DNA of 63,202 bases from Burkholderiales bacterium (GCA_031260355.1 JAIRJZ010000071.1:1-63202), one strand, 5' to 3'; positions 40,347-49,371 are shown, counted from the first letter of the stretch. Notes: generated from the letters alone by a model not told the origin. Program-made: numbers and translations.

Positions 40347-42116
40347 ATGCCGCTGTTCAAGAAAATTCCCTCTAACAGTTGGGTGCTCTACAAGCGCCTG
40401 TTGGGGTATTTGCGCGGCTACTGGAAAGTGTTTGCGGTATCGCTGGTGGCGATGACGATCGCGGCGGCGACCGAGCCGGCTTTTGTGGCGCTGATGAAAC
40501 CGCTGGTCGATGGCGGGCTGGTCGGCAAAGACCCGCAGACGATGGTATGGGTGCCGCTGGCGATCATCGGCCTTTTTCTATTGCGAGGAATATCGAGCTT
40601 TATCAACGAATACGCGACGAGTTGGTTGTCCGGGCATCTGGTGCAGCGGTTGCGGCAGGAAATGTTCCGACTCTTGTTGCGGTTGCCGGTGACGTATTAC
40701 GAAAATCAACCGTCGGGACGGATGGTGTCGCGGGTGATGAACGACGTGAACCAGATCACCGAAGCTGGCTTCAACGTCATCACCATCACCGTCAAGGACG
40801 GCCTGACCGTGCTGGGGCTGTTCGGTTTGCTGCTCTATACCGACTGGCGGCTGACGCTGGTATGTTTCACCGTGTTTCCGGCAGTGGCGATCTGTATCCA
40901 GCATATCAGCCGCCGGTTACGCGGACTATCGCGAGAAAACCAAAAGCAAATGGGGCAGTTGACGCAAGTTCTGGGAGAGAGCATCGAATGCCAACGGGTG
41001 GTCAAGATTTACAGCGGCGAAGCGTGTGAAACCGGACGTTTTTCCGAAGGCGCCAAAGCGATTCGTCAAAACCACGTCAAACAGCGCGTGACATCGGCAA
41101 TCAATACCGGCGTGACGCAATTGATCATCGCCTGTGCGTTATCGGCAGTGTTGTACTACGCCGGAATTTTGGCGCGGCAGGAAGCGTTGACGCCGGGCGG
41201 TTTCGTCACTTTCGTGACGGCGATGATGATGGTGTTCGCGCCGATCAAGCGCATCACCAATGTTGCAGTTTCGCTGCAACGCGGGCTGGCGGCGGCCGAG
41301 AGCGTTTTTTCCTTTCTCGATGAAGCGCCGGAGCCTGATCACGGAACGCAGGTGCTGACGGCAACACGAGGGGCATTGTCTTTCCGGGGCGTAAGTTTTC
41401 GTTATGCGCGCGCCGAGCGTGACGCCTTGATAGGGATAACGCTGGACGTCGAGCCGGGAGAGACGCTGGCGCTGGTGGGGCCTTCGGGCGGCGGCAAAAC
41501 GACGCTGGTCAGTCTGATTCCGCGATTTTATATTCCGCAGTCGGGAGACATCCGGCTCGACGGGGTGCCGCTCAACGACATCACGCTTGACAGTTTGCGC
41601 GCGCAGATCGCGCTGGTGAGTCAGGATGTCGTGTTGTTCAACGACAGCGTGGCGGCGAACATCGCCTATGGGCGTCAGGAAGCCGTTACCCGTGAAGATA
41701 TCGTCAACGCGGCGCGGGCGGCCAATGCGCTGGATTTCATCGAGATGATGCCGGACGGTTTCGATACCCTGATCGGCGAGAAAGGCGTGCGCTTGTCGGG
41801 CGGGCAGCGGCAACGTCTGGCCATCGCGCGGGCGCTGCTCAAGAACGCGCCGATCTTGATCCTGGATGAAGCGACCAGCGCGCTGGACACCCAGTCCGAG
41901 CGGCTGGTGCAGGCGGCGCTGGAGAATTTGATGAAAAACCGGACGACGATCGTGATTGCTCACCGCCTGTCAACCATCGAAAACGCCGACCGGATCGCGG
42001 TGATGGAACATGGGCAAATCGTCGAGCTTGGATCGCATCGGGTCCTGTTGGCGCAGCAAGGAATTTATGCGCGACTGCATCACCTGCAGTTTCACGAGGA
42101 ATCATCAGCGACATGA
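40347..42116 (+). CDS. msbA: Lipid A export ABC transporter MsbA
   Basis: A 589-aa half-transporter: six-helix type IV exporter domain (residues 1-320) and nucleotide-binding domain with Walker A GPSGGGKTT, signature LSGGQRQR and Walker B ILILDEATSALD. It flips lipid A-core across the inner membrane. The N-terminal LYKRLLGYLRGYWKVF is typical of MsbA. It overlaps the next gene by ATGA, starting a four-gene LPS-assembly operon. Confidence 0.93.
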   Translation: MPLFKKIPSNSWVLYKRLLGYLRGYWKVFAVSLVAMTIAAATEPAFVALMKPLVDGGLVGKDPQTMVWVPLAIIGLFLLRGISSFINEYATSWLSGHLVQRLRQEMFRLLLRLPVTYYENQPSGRMVSRVMNDVNQITEAGFNVITITVKDGLTVLGLFGLLLYTDWRLTLVCFTVFPAVAICIQHISRRLRGLSRENQKQMGQLTQVLGESIECQRVVKIYSGEACETGRFSEGAKAIRQNHVKQRVTSAINTGVTQLIIACALSAVLYYAGILARQEALTPGGFVTFVTAMMMVFAPIKRITNVAVSLQRGLAAAESVFSFLDEAPEPDHGTQVLTATRGALSFRGVSFRYARAERDALIGITLDVEPGETLALVGPSGGGKTTLVSLIPRFYIPQSGDIRLDGVPLNDITLDSLRAQIALVSQDVVLFNDSVAANIAYGRQEAVTREDIVNAARAANALDFIEMMPDGFDTLIGEKGVRLSGGQRQRLAIARALLKNAPILILDEATSALDTQSERLVQAALENLMKNRTTIVIAHRLSTIENADRIAVMEHGQIVELGSHRVLLAQQGIYARLHHLQFHEESSAT

Positions 42117-43063
42117 GTTTTGAAAACAGGCAAAGGCAACCCCAGCTTTCCGTTCTGCTGGTAGCCCATAATCAGGCCACGTATCTTCCGGAGACGTTGG
42201 CATCGCTGCGCGCGCAAACCATCGGCCCCGAGAATCTCGAAATCGTGCTGATCGATGATGCCTCGACGGATGCGACGGGCGAGCAAATCGATGCTTTTTC
42301 CAAAGAGCTTTCTTGCGTCAAGACCAGTCATGTTCCGTTTCAAAATGTCGGCAAGACGCGAAACGCGGCGCTGGCATTGGCGACCGCGCCTTATCTGATG
42401 TTTGTTGACGGCGATGATGTGCTGACTCCCGACGCTTGTGAGCTTTTGCTGAAGGCCGCGCAGGAAAATGCTGCCGAAATGATCGTGACGCCGTTACTCC
42501 GTTTTCGCGGGACGCCGGTATTGCCGCCGGCAAAACCGGCAAAATTTTCCGCCACCGAGGTTACAGCGCTGTGGGAGGAGTTACTGCGGCATCAACGCTA
42601 TATGGGGCATTTGATCGGCTGCTTTTTTTCCCGCCGGCTGTTTGAAACGCTGCGTTTTCCGGAGATGAGCTGCTACGAAGATATTTTCATCGTTCCCGAC
42701 CTCCTCAAGCAATCGCCGCGTATTCTGGTTTCGGATACGCCGATTTATTTCTATCGTCAGCATGATCGAAACACGTCTGCCGCGTTGAATAATGTCAAGG
42801 CGGAAAGCATGCTGTCGATGCTTGCCAAGCTGAAAGAAGATGTCAAAAATGCCTATCAGCAACGGCTTTTTGAAGCGCTGTGCGTGAAACAGTGCCGCAT
42901 TACGCTGGACAACGTCAAGGATTTGAGCGACGGCAATCAAAGAAGCATCAAATCTTTCATGGAGGCGATCTCGCCCAGGAAATTTTTGTTGTCCCCCTAT
43001 GTAAGTGTCAGCAACAAACGGTTGTTCTTGCAAAACAACAAAGAGTTGCGGCGGTGGGGATAG
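42113..43063 (+). CDS. GT2-family glycosyltransferase
   Basis: 316 aa. The N terminus LSVLLVAHNQATYLPETLASLRAQT and the nucleotide-sugar motif VLIDDASTDATGE are GT-A type, with a DxD-like FVDGDDVLTPDA near residues 98-110. C-terminal part is variable, as for LPS/capsule transferases. Donor and acceptor sugars are not predictable. Overlaps msbA; the next gene starts 1 bp after its stop. Confidence 0.88.
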   Translation: MSFENRQRQPQLSVLLVAHNQATYLPETLASLRAQTIGPENLEIVLIDDASTDATGEQIDAFSKELSCVKTSHVPFQNVGKTRNAALALATAPYLMFVDGDDVLTPDACELLLKAAQENAAEMIVTPLLRFRGTPVLPPAKPAKFSATEVTALWEELLRHQRYMGHLIGCFFSRRLFETLRFPEMSCYEDIFIVPDLLKQSPRILVSDTPIYFYRQHDRNTSAALNNVKAESMLSMLAKLKEDVKNAYQQRLFEALCVKQCRITLDNVKDLSDGNQRSIKSFMEAISPRKFLLSPYVSVSNKRLFLQNNKELRRWG

Positions 43064-43064
43064 C

Positions 43065-44297
43065 ATGACTTTGAGTGGTGTCGAGACAAAAAACCCTTGG
43101 CTGGAAAGGAGCGTTTACGGTTTGTCGCTGGCGGTATTGTTGCTGGCTGTGCCGTTTCCGGTAGAGGCTCGCAAGCTTTTTTATGTGGTGTGCGGGCTGG
43201 CCGGGATCGGCTGGTTACTGGACAGAAAACGCCCCGATAACGACATCTTGTTTCTTCTGGCGGCGCTGGCCGCTTTTGCGCTCTACCGAATTGCCCATAC
43301 GGTCATAGAAACAAAAACATTTTCCCCGGCGGGGGATGCTTTGCAGGTGTATCTGGCAACGGCCAACCGGTTTTTGGTGGGGTTGCTGTTGATCGGCTAC
43401 TTGTCAACACGGCGGCCGTCATTTCATCAACGGTGGTTCCGGGCGTTGTGCGCCACGTTGGTGCTCAGCCTCGTCATTACGGCGGGTTATGAATTTATTT
43501 TGCAACAGGAACGAGCCGAACGAATACAAAGGGCAACGATTTTTTCATACGAAGTGGTTGCGGTAAGTTTTGCGTTCCTCGGTTTACAGTTGATGCGGCA
43601 AATCAGCGAAAGAAAACACTGGGGGCTTTTGGCGTGTATCAGTCTGCTGACGTTGGGTCTCGTCTTGTGGTCGGAAACGCGCACGGCGTTGTTCGGCTTT
43701 TTTATCGGCGGTGCGCTGCTGCTGATCTTAAGTGAGCGCGTACGAAAGTGGAAGGTGTTGGGCGTAGCTTCGCTGTTGATGACAGCCGTACTGATCGGCT
43801 GTTATCCCTATCTGATCAAGCCACGTTTGCTGGAAGCGCATGCCGATATTACCCAATATGTTTCCGGAGAAAATAGGGCTACCTCGATTGGAACCCGTTT
43901 CGAATTGTGGCGCGGGAGTGCGATGGCGCTGGAACAAGCGCCGCTATGGGGCGGCGGTTACGTCCAGCGCGCGAACGTTCTCAACGAAGCGGTTGCGCAA
44001 CATCGTCTCGATCCGGCGGCATCGCATTACAGCCGGGTCAATATGCACAACGAGCTGCTTGAAGAACTTTCGTTACGCGGGATGGTCGGAGGTATTCTAT
44101 TGCTGTTGATGTATTCCGCGGTCGCCGTTTTGGGCTGGCGCGCCGCGCCGAGGAATCTGGCGTTGCTGGGGGTGACGTTCGCCTACGTTTTTTCAGGATT
44201 GATGGATGTCTTGTTTTTCAGCCGTGAAGCAACGGTGCTGTTCATCACATTATTGGCCGTTCTGGTGAGAATATCGCCGCAACAGAGTCAACCATGA
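43065..44297 (+). CDS. O-antigen ligase-like membrane protein (WaaL/Wzy family)
   Basis: 410 aa, about ten hydrophobic segments and a large periplasmic loop between 260 and 345 that contains AHADITQYVSGENRATS and SHYSRVNMHNELLEEL, the latter matching the Wzy_C (PF04932) His-containing motif of ligases. Ligates or polymerises O-antigen onto lipid A-core. Start ATG at 43065, 1 bp after GT2. The ATGA overlap continues to the next gene. Confidence 0.85.
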   Translation: MTLSGVETKNPWLERSVYGLSLAVLLLAVPFPVEARKLFYVVCGLAGIGWLLDRKRPDNDILFLLAALAAFALYRIAHTVIETKTFSPAGDALQVYLATANRFLVGLLLIGYLSTRRPSFHQRWFRALCATLVLSLVITAGYEFILQQERAERIQRATIFSYEVVAVSFAFLGLQLMRQISERKHWGLLACISLLTLGLVLWSETRTALFGFFIGGALLLILSERVRKWKVLGVASLLMTAVLIGCYPYLIKPRLLEAHADITQYVSGENRATSIGTRFELWRGSAMALEQAPLWGGGYVQRANVLNEAVAQHRLDPAASHYSRVNMHNELLEELSLRGMVGGILLLLMYSAVAVLGWRAAPRNLALLGVTFAYVFSGLMDVLFFSREATVLFITLLAVLVRISPQQSQP

Positions 44298-45433
44298 CTT
44301 TTTTCCGTATAGCTCACATCGAATCCTCAATAGACTGGGGTGGGCAGGAGTTGCGCGTTGTCGAACAAACGGAGTGGCTTAACGCGCGCGGTTATCCAAC
44401 AACGATTATCGCCCGTCCGGGCTCGAAAATTTTGGCGCAAGCGCAGAAACGCGGTTTGCCGACGTTTGTATTGCCGCTGCGGGGATCGTTACATCCTTCG
44501 ACGCTGGCGACCTTGTTGCGTTTTCTGAAACGCGAGCGGATCGATGTGCTCGACTGTCATGGAAGCCGTGACAGTTTTTACGGCGCTTGCGTCAAGTGGT
44601 TGACGTCGGTTGCGGTGGTGCGTAGCCGCCATGTGACCAATCCGATCAAGGATCATGGGGTTCACGGTTTTTTTTGGCGGCACGGCAACCATGAAGTGCT
44701 GGTGACGGCGGCCAGAATTCGTGAGATGCTGATCGCGCAACGGCTGGCGCGCCCCGAACGGATTACCGTCGTGCCTGCCGGTGTCGATCCGGTGCGGTTT
44801 CATCCCGACGCCGATAGCGGCGACCTGCGAAAAGCGCTGGGAATCGACGACAACCGGGTCATCATCGCCAATGTTGGTATGATTCGACCGGACAAAGGCC
44901 AGCGTTACTTTGTCGAGGCGGCGCGGGCGTTGCTGGCGAAGCCGGAAAAGCTGCCGCCGTTGACGTTCCTTCAGATCGGCGAAGCGACGACGCAAACGGC
45001 GGCGTACCGCGAAGAAGTTTTGAAAGCAGCGGGCGACGCATTGGGGCGGGACATTCTGTTTCTCGGCTACCATGACGATATCGAACGTTATCTGGCGCTG
45101 GCCGATATGGTCGTGATTGCATCGATCAGCGACGAAGCGCAAACGCGATTGGTTGCGCAAGCGGCGCTGATGCGGCGCAACATCATCGCCACCCGGGTCG
45201 GCGGCTTACCGGAAATGATCACCGACGGCGAAACCGGCGTGTTGTGCGTGCCGGGAAACGCCGAGGTATTGAGTGAAGCCATTCGACAATTGCTCTCCTC
45301 ACCGCAGCAAGCGGCACAATACCGCGACGCTGCTTACGCGCGAGCGCAGCGCGAAATGACGTTCGAGCACATGATGGACGTCATGCTGGAAACCTACCGC
45401 CGCGCTATGGCGCAAACGGGGCGCAAGCCATGA
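44294..45433 (+). CDS. GT4-family glycosyltransferase 1
   Basis: 379 aa, GT-B fold: Rossmann start IAHIESSIDWGGQELRVVEQ (the GGxE motif), and the C-terminal nucleotide-sugar site VIIANVGMIRPDKGQRYFVEA and GGLPEMITDGETGVLCVPGNAE (the E-x7-E region). A cytosolic LPS-core or O-antigen transferase by context. The overlap with the ligase gene and with the next GT4 is ATGA. Confidence 0.9.
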   Translation: MTFFRIAHIESSIDWGGQELRVVEQTEWLNARGYPTTIIARPGSKILAQAQKRGLPTFVLPLRGSLHPSTLATLLRFLKRERIDVLDCHGSRDSFYGACVKWLTSVAVVRSRHVTNPIKDHGVHGFFWRHGNHEVLVTAARIREMLIAQRLARPERITVVPAGVDPVRFHPDADSGDLRKALGIDDNRVIIANVGMIRPDKGQRYFVEAARALLAKPEKLPPLTFLQIGEATTQTAAYREEVLKAAGDALGRDILFLGYHDDIERYLALADMVVIASISDEAQTRLVAQAALMRRNIIATRVGGLPEMITDGETGVLCVPGNAEVLSEAIRQLLSSPQQAAQYRDAAYARAQREMTFEHMMDVMLETYRRAMAQTGRKP

Positions 45434-46674
45434 AAGAAACGTCAGCGCCCAAGCGCCTTTTGCATCTCATCGACGCGCGGACAGTCGGCGGCGTCGAGCG
45501 GATCTTTGCCGATTTTGTGGCGCATCCGCCACCGTTTCCGGTACAGCATGTCACGGTTGCCAACCATCCGGCCATCGCGCCGATGATTCGTACAGCGATT
45601 TTTCAGCATTCGCAATTTTTCAGCATCTGCGAAATTTCAGGATTGCGGATACCAAGACGGCCACAGATACTGCGTGCCGCCAACCGCGAACGGCTGATTC
45701 GGAAATTACAACCCGATTTGATTTTGATCTGGAATCAGTTTACCGACGTTCGGGCATTTTCGCGTAGCGCGCGTTGGCCGTGTCCCGCGTTGTATTACGA
45801 ACACGGCGGCGCCTGGTACAAACAGACACCGGCATTGGTGGAAGCCTTTTTTCGGCGGGTCGATGGTGTGATTGCGGTATCGCAGGCGGCCAGGCGGACG
45901 CTGCAACTGAAATACCGGATTGCGCAACCGATCGATGTGTGTTTGAACGCGCTGTGTCCAGGCGTGCTGTCCGCCAAGAAACCGGCAGGACCGCGTACCT
46001 TGGAAAAGGATCGGCCGTTGATGCTTGGCGGTGCCGGTCGGTTGGTTCCGTTGAAGTGTTTCGGTTTGTTGGTGTTGACGGTCAAAGCATTGCGTGATCG
46101 CGGCGTCGAGGCCGAAGCGACCATCGCCGGAACAGGGCCGGAACGGGCGATGCTCGGAGCGTTGATTGAAAAGCACGGGTTGCAAAAAAAAATTCGTTTT
46201 GTCGGTCTGCTCGACGACATGGCGGCGTTTTATCAAAACATTGATGTTTATATCAGCACATCGATGCACGAAACGTTCGGATTGACCTGCATCGAAGCGG
46301 CGGCATGGGGCGTGCCGGTGATCGCGGCGGCGGTTGACGGCTTGCCGGAAGCGGTGCGTGACGGCGTGACGGGATTTTGCGTTGAGCCGACACTGTCGCG
46401 CGAAACGTACCGTGTGTTGACGCAAGCGTCGCCCGATCGTTTTCCGCTCGTCTATTGGCCGGAAGCCGACCAACTGGCGCCGCCGAAAATGCTCGACCCG
46501 GAGAAATTGGCGGATGCTGTCTTGCGGTTGACCAGCAGCCCCGATTACTACCGGCAGATGAGCGCGCAGGCTATCGCCGATGTCGCCGCGCGCGGCGATT
46601 TCGGAGCCTTGTGCGACGACCTCTACCGGGTGATGGCACGCTACCTGCCGACGGTGCCTGAATCGGGGAATTGA
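45430..46674 (+). CDS. GT4-family glycosyltransferase 2
   Basis: 414 aa, GT-B fold. N-terminal LLHLIDARTVGGVERIFADF (GGxE), C-terminal TMGGAGRLVPLKCFGLLV and ETFGLTCIEAAAWGVPVIA. Unlike the first GT4 it has a 'HMFETFG'-type second motif (STSMHETFGLTCIEA). It is the last gene of the msbA-GT2-ligase-GT4-GT4 run, ended by a strong terminator. Confidence 0.88.
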   Translation: MKETSAPKRLLHLIDARTVGGVERIFADFVAHPPPFPVQHVTVANHPAIAPMIRTAIFQHSQFFSICEISGLRIPRRPQILRAANRERLIRKLQPDLILIWNQFTDVRAFSRSARWPCPALYYEHGGAWYKQTPALVEAFFRRVDGVIAVSQAARRTLQLKYRIAQPIDVCLNALCPGVLSAKKPAGPRTLEKDRPLMLGGAGRLVPLKCFGLLVLTVKALRDRGVEAEATIAGTGPERAMLGALIEKHGLQKKIRFVGLLDDMAAFYQNIDVYISTSMHETFGLTCIEAAAWGVPVIAAAVDGLPEAVRDGVTGFCVEPTLSRETYRVLTQASPDRFPLVYWPEADQLAPPKMLDPEKLADAVLRLTSSPDYYRQMSAQAIADVAARGDFGALCDDLYRVMARYLPTVPESGN

Positions 46675-46680
46675 ATACGA

Positions 46681-46712
46681 CGCGGCGGCTTATCACCAAG
46701 CCGCCGCGCTTT
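46681..46712. terminator. Strong hairpin terminator between convergent genes
   Basis: CGCGGCGGCTT at 46681-46691 is perfectly complementary to AAGCCGCCGCG at 46698-46708, followed by CTTTCG. It lies just after the last GT4 gene and would also end transcripts of the M48 protease from the other side. Confidence 0.85.
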
Positions 46713-46829
46713 CGTGCACGGAGATTTACTGGTCTGTGATCTGCGGCCAACGGCGCTCAGATCAGTGATAGGACAGAAGTGTTCTCCACAATGTGCGCAA
46801 CAAGCACTCAGCGCCGTTGCGCCTGGTCC

Positions 46830-47597
46830 TTACTTCGAAGCCAACAACTCATGAATCTTGTCGGCACGCTGTTTGGAACCGGGATGGCTCGAGAGCATGC
46901 TGGCGCTTCTCCCGTCTGCGGTGCCGTCCAATGCGGCCAGCTTGCGCAAGGAACTTTCTGCGGCGGCCTGGTTGTACTTGTGCCGCTTCATGAAAGCCAG
47001 ACCATAGTTGTCTGCGTCGGTTTCCTGGCTCTGAGAGAATTGGGCATTCACGAATTTTTCAGCCAGCTCGGTAAGTTGTTGGACGCTCAGTTTGCTGTTG
47101 GCGTTCGCTGCTTTGGCGGCGGCAGAAGCCAGATAAGCCGTTCTGGTTGCTTTCAGGCTGTGTCCGAGTTTTACATGAGCAACTTCATGTCCAATGATGA
47201 AACGCAACTCGTCGTCGGTCATCATGTCCATCAAGCCCGCGAGGAAACGGATGCTCCCGTCAGGGGTGGCGAAGGCATTGATATCTTTGACCAAATACAC
47301 TTTGAAGTTGAGCTTCAATCCGTCTTCGTTAGCAAGACCCTTGGTCAGATCAGCCAGACGCTTGCCATATTTGTCGCTTGCCGGCGCAACACGGTTGTTC
47401 TTATCCATCTGATCCATCATTTGCTTGGTGGAGGCCTGCAAATCGGCATCACTGACCGTGGCCGCTTTGGCCACATCGAGAGCCGCATCCAGTCCACCTA
47501 CCTTATCGAGCAAACCGGCTTTTCCTGCGGTGGCCAGAGCGGCAAAAAGAATGAAGGCGGCGAACACCTTGCTGCCTGTTATGAGAGTGCGGGACAT
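46830..47597 (-). CDS. M48-family zinc metallopeptidase
   Basis: 255 aa with a signal segment (residues 1-25). HEVAH at 137-141 is the zinc site (HExxH) with the third ligand in SQSQETDADNYG near residue 195. Related to LoiP/YcaL/BepA type periplasmic quality-control proteases; partners here unknown. GGAGAAATCC precedes the ATG at 47597. Confidence 0.9.
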   Translation of the reverse strand: MSRTLITGSKVFAAFILFAALATAGKAGLLDKVGGLDAALDVAKAATVSDADLQASTKQMMDQMDKNNRVAPASDKYGKRLADLTKGLANEDGLKLNFKVYLVKDINAFATPDGSIRFLAGLMDMMTDDELRFIIGHEVAHVKLGHSLKATRTAYLASAAAKAANANSKLSVQQLTELAEKFVNAQFSQSQETDADNYGLAFMKRHKYNQAAAESSLRKLAALDGTADGRSASMLSSHPGSKQRADKIHELLASK

Positions 47598-47629
47598 AGG
47601 ATTTCTCCGAAGATATTATTGGAAAAATA

Positions 47630-47659
47630 ATACTACATTGCTTTTGTGTCCTATGCCAA
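47630..47659 (-). promoter_or_regulatory. Candidate promoter of the M48 protease gene
   Basis: On the minus strand: TTGGCA (47654-47659), 18-bp spacer, TAGTAT (47630-47635). Start near 47623, about 26 nt before the ATG at 47597. Confidence 0.4.
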
Positions 47660-48094
47660 CTCGGCGAAGAAGAAAATTAAATGTTTTTCATCAGACGCGG
47701 AGGCTGACTTGGTCGCCGTTTCTTTTGTGGCAATGCGAGCTGAAATCATTGTCACGCGCGCGACACAAATGTGTGGCGGCATTCGGGAGAGACGAAAAAC
47801 AATTGTGTTCTTGTAAGTCGTTATCGACAGTCATGTTGAACCTGCACAACGTGGGCAAACCAAGAGCAGTATGTTTTTGTTTATTCTTGCAAGAGAAGCG
47901 CCGACCCGCGTTATGTCAGGAACGACGACAACGAAATTACAGGAGTTTGGAGGATGGTGATCTGAGAGCATGGCGCGCCGGTATGCACGCCTTGCTCCCG
48001 ATCATCTGAGAAGAGCGGCTGAAAAACCACTCGCGCTTTGGAACACCGTTGGAAAACAGTCTCTCAAAAGTGCTCGCAAGCTTATTGATTCTAT
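47660..48094. other. Gene-free stretch
   Basis: Short open frames only, none with family similarity or a good ribosome site. It ends at the tRNA-His-like repeat at 48095. It may be remnant DNA left by recombination around that site, but I see no identifiable gene. Confidence 0.5.
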
Positions 48095-48138
48095 GGGGTG
48101 GCTGATGGGGCGCGAAGCCACGACAACCGGAATCACAA
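48095..48138 (+). repeat. Degenerate copy of the tRNA-His 3' half (att-like)
   Basis: 44 nt starting GGGGTGGCTGATGGGG match the 3' end of tRNA-His at 48956-48999 with only two mismatches, in the same orientation, and stop matching after ...GGAATCACAA. The copy is shifted 861 bp. A second copy of a tRNA 3' end on the 3' side of the tRNA is what site-specific integration by a tyrosine integrase leaves. Confidence 0.85.
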
Positions 48139-48281
48139 GCTTTTAACAAGGCTTTTCCAGATCAATCTGTTAATCCCATAGCTCCGGAAGATTAGGGCGC
48201 CTCAAAATCACCTTATATCGTGAACGTGGAAAGGCGGGTTCCGGCGTATTTTGCTGCGCCTCATTGGGGAAAATCCTGCGA

Positions 48282-48310
48282 TTGACAGCGTGTATCCTAT
48301 TTTATACAAT
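48282..48310 (+). promoter_or_regulatory. Promoter/operator of the HigBA module
   Basis: TTGACA at 48282-48287, a 17-bp spacer and TACAAT at 48305-48310. The spacer includes TGTAT (48291-48295) and ATACA (48304-48308), an inverted repeat that fits an antitoxin operator. The start site would be near 48317, which is also the first base of the toxin ATG, so the mRNA may be leaderless. Confidence 0.7.
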
Positions 48311-48316
48311 CCGCTC

Positions 48317-48607
48317 ATGAAGACTATCCACACTACCCGGGTATTCGATACTTGGTTCGCCGGTCTGCGCGACGAACGGGCGATTCACCGGATCCAGGCT
48401 CGGATTGACCGAGCTGAGGACGGTAACTTCGGGGATTGTGAACCAGTCGGAGAAGGTGTTTCGGAAATGCGGATTCACTACGGTTCGGGCTACCGCGTGT
48501 ATTTTGTGCAGCGCGGTATGGAGGTTGTAATTCTGCTGGCAGGTGGTGATAAACCCACCCAGTCCAAGGACATCAAGGCCGCGTTGGAATTGGCGCGGCA
48601 ACTGTAA
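48317..48607 (+). CDS. higB: HigB/RelE-type toxin (addiction-module killer protein)
   Basis: 96 aa. The family pattern is clear: TTRVFDTWFAGLRDERAIHRIQARI, then EPVGEGVSEMRIHYGSGYRVYFVQRG and GGDKPTQSKDI. These cleave mRNA on the ribosome. Start ATG 48317 matches the usual N terminus; no ribosome site is present. The gene is intact, unlike the toxin at 22265. The antitoxin follows after 12 bp. Confidence 0.9.
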   Translation: MKTIHTTRVFDTWFAGLRDERAIHRIQARIDRAEDGNFGDCEPVGEGVSEMRIHYGSGYRVYFVQRGMEVVILLAGGDKPTQSKDIKAALELARQL

Positions 48608-48619
48608 GAAGAGGGAACC

Positions 48620-48931
48620 ATGGAAACGACCAAATTGCGTAAATGGGATAGCGCTGAATATCTCAAAACCGAAGAAGACATGGTGTTGTATCTGGAGGCC
48701 TGCATGGAAGAAGCTGGTGACGATGCGGCATTCATCGCCAAAGCACTAGGCAACATTGCCCGCGCCAAAGGGATGTCGCAGCTCGCTAAGGACACTGGCT
48801 TGGGGCGTGAAAGCCTCTATAAAGCACTGTCTGGAGAGGGGAACCCGAGCTTCGGCACCATCTTGAAAGTTGTGAACGCTTTGGGCATCAAACTGCACCC
48901 ACAAATCTCCGCTCGATCCCTGGGCCACTAA
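48620..48931 (+). CDS. higA: HigA-type antitoxin (addiction-module antidote)
   Basis: 103 aa with a C-terminal helix-turn-helix: RAKGMSQLAKDTGLGRESLYKALSGEGNPSFGTILKVVNALGIKL. The N-terminal part binds the toxin. GAAGAGGGAAC precedes the ATG. Downstream is the 3' end of tRNA-His, 24 bp from its stop. Confidence 0.9.
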   Translation: METTKLRKWDSAEYLKTEEDMVLYLEACMEEAGDDAAFIAKALGNIARAKGMSQLAKDTGLGRESLYKALSGEGNPSFGTILKVVNALGIKLHPQISARSLGH

Positions 48932-48954
48932 CAAGCAAGCTGGTCTGAAATTTT

Positions 48955-49031
48955 TGGGGTGGCTGATGGGGCTCGAACCCACGACAACCGGAATCACAAT
49001 CCGGGACTCTACCAACTGAGCTACAGCCACC
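48955..49031 (-). tRNA. tRNA-His (anticodon GTG)
   Basis: Minus strand, with the His-specific extra G-1 (49031) opposite the C73 discriminator and encoded CCA. Acceptor GTGGCTG/CAGCCAC; anticodon GTG in ATTGTGATT. It is the last of the Pro-Arg-His tRNA run. A degenerate copy of its 3' part is at 48095. Confidence 0.97.
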
Positions 49032-49061
49032 GTAAAACTGTTGCCGACGTGCGCGCGAATC

Positions 49062-49138
49062 TGGTACGCCCGACAGGACTCGAACCTGTTACCCCCGGCT
49101 TAGAAGGCCGGTGCTCTATCCAGATGAGCTACGGGCGC
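49062..49138 (-). tRNA. tRNA-Arg (anticodon TCT)
   Basis: 77 nt with CCA. The 5' strand GCGCCCG pairs with CGGGCGT (G1-U72 wobble). Anticodon loop CTTCTAA with TCT reads AGA. T arm GTTCGAG. It is in the Pro-Arg-His cluster. Confidence 0.96.
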
Positions 49139-49174
49139 TCTGCCGGGATACCATGTTGCTGCCTGCCAGGAATC

Positions 49175-49251
49175 TGGTCGGGGTGGAGAGATTCGAACTC
49201 CCGACATCTTGCTCCCAAAGCAAGCGCGCTACCGGACTGCGCTACACCCCG
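49175..49251 (-). tRNA. tRNA-Pro (anticodon TGG)
   Basis: 77 nt with CCA. Acceptor CGGGGTG pairs with CACCCCG; anticodon loop TTTGGGA carries TGG, reading CCA/CCG. It is the promoter-proximal member of the cluster. Confidence 0.96.
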
Positions 49252-49261
49252 AAAGGGCGTC

Positions 49262-49290
49262 ATTATGCCATCTCTTGCCGTCCGCGCCAA
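49262..49290 (-). promoter_or_regulatory. Promoter of tRNA-Pro-Arg-His
   Basis: On the minus strand: TTGGCG (49285-49290), 17-bp spacer, CATAAT (49262-49267). Start near 49255, 4 nt before tRNA-Pro, as is typical of short-leader tRNA operons. Confidence 0.65.
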
Positions 49291-49371
49291 CAGGGCAGGC
49301 GAAAAAACCCGCGTGCCATGCGCGCGCCGGCGTTTTCTCTGCGGCAACGGTATCGCAGTCCCGGTAGTTTT

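Noticed and set aside
47425-48009. 194-aa plus-strand frame spanning the M48 5' end and the gap
   Set aside because: Half lies antisense to the protease and the rest has no domain; no ribosome site.
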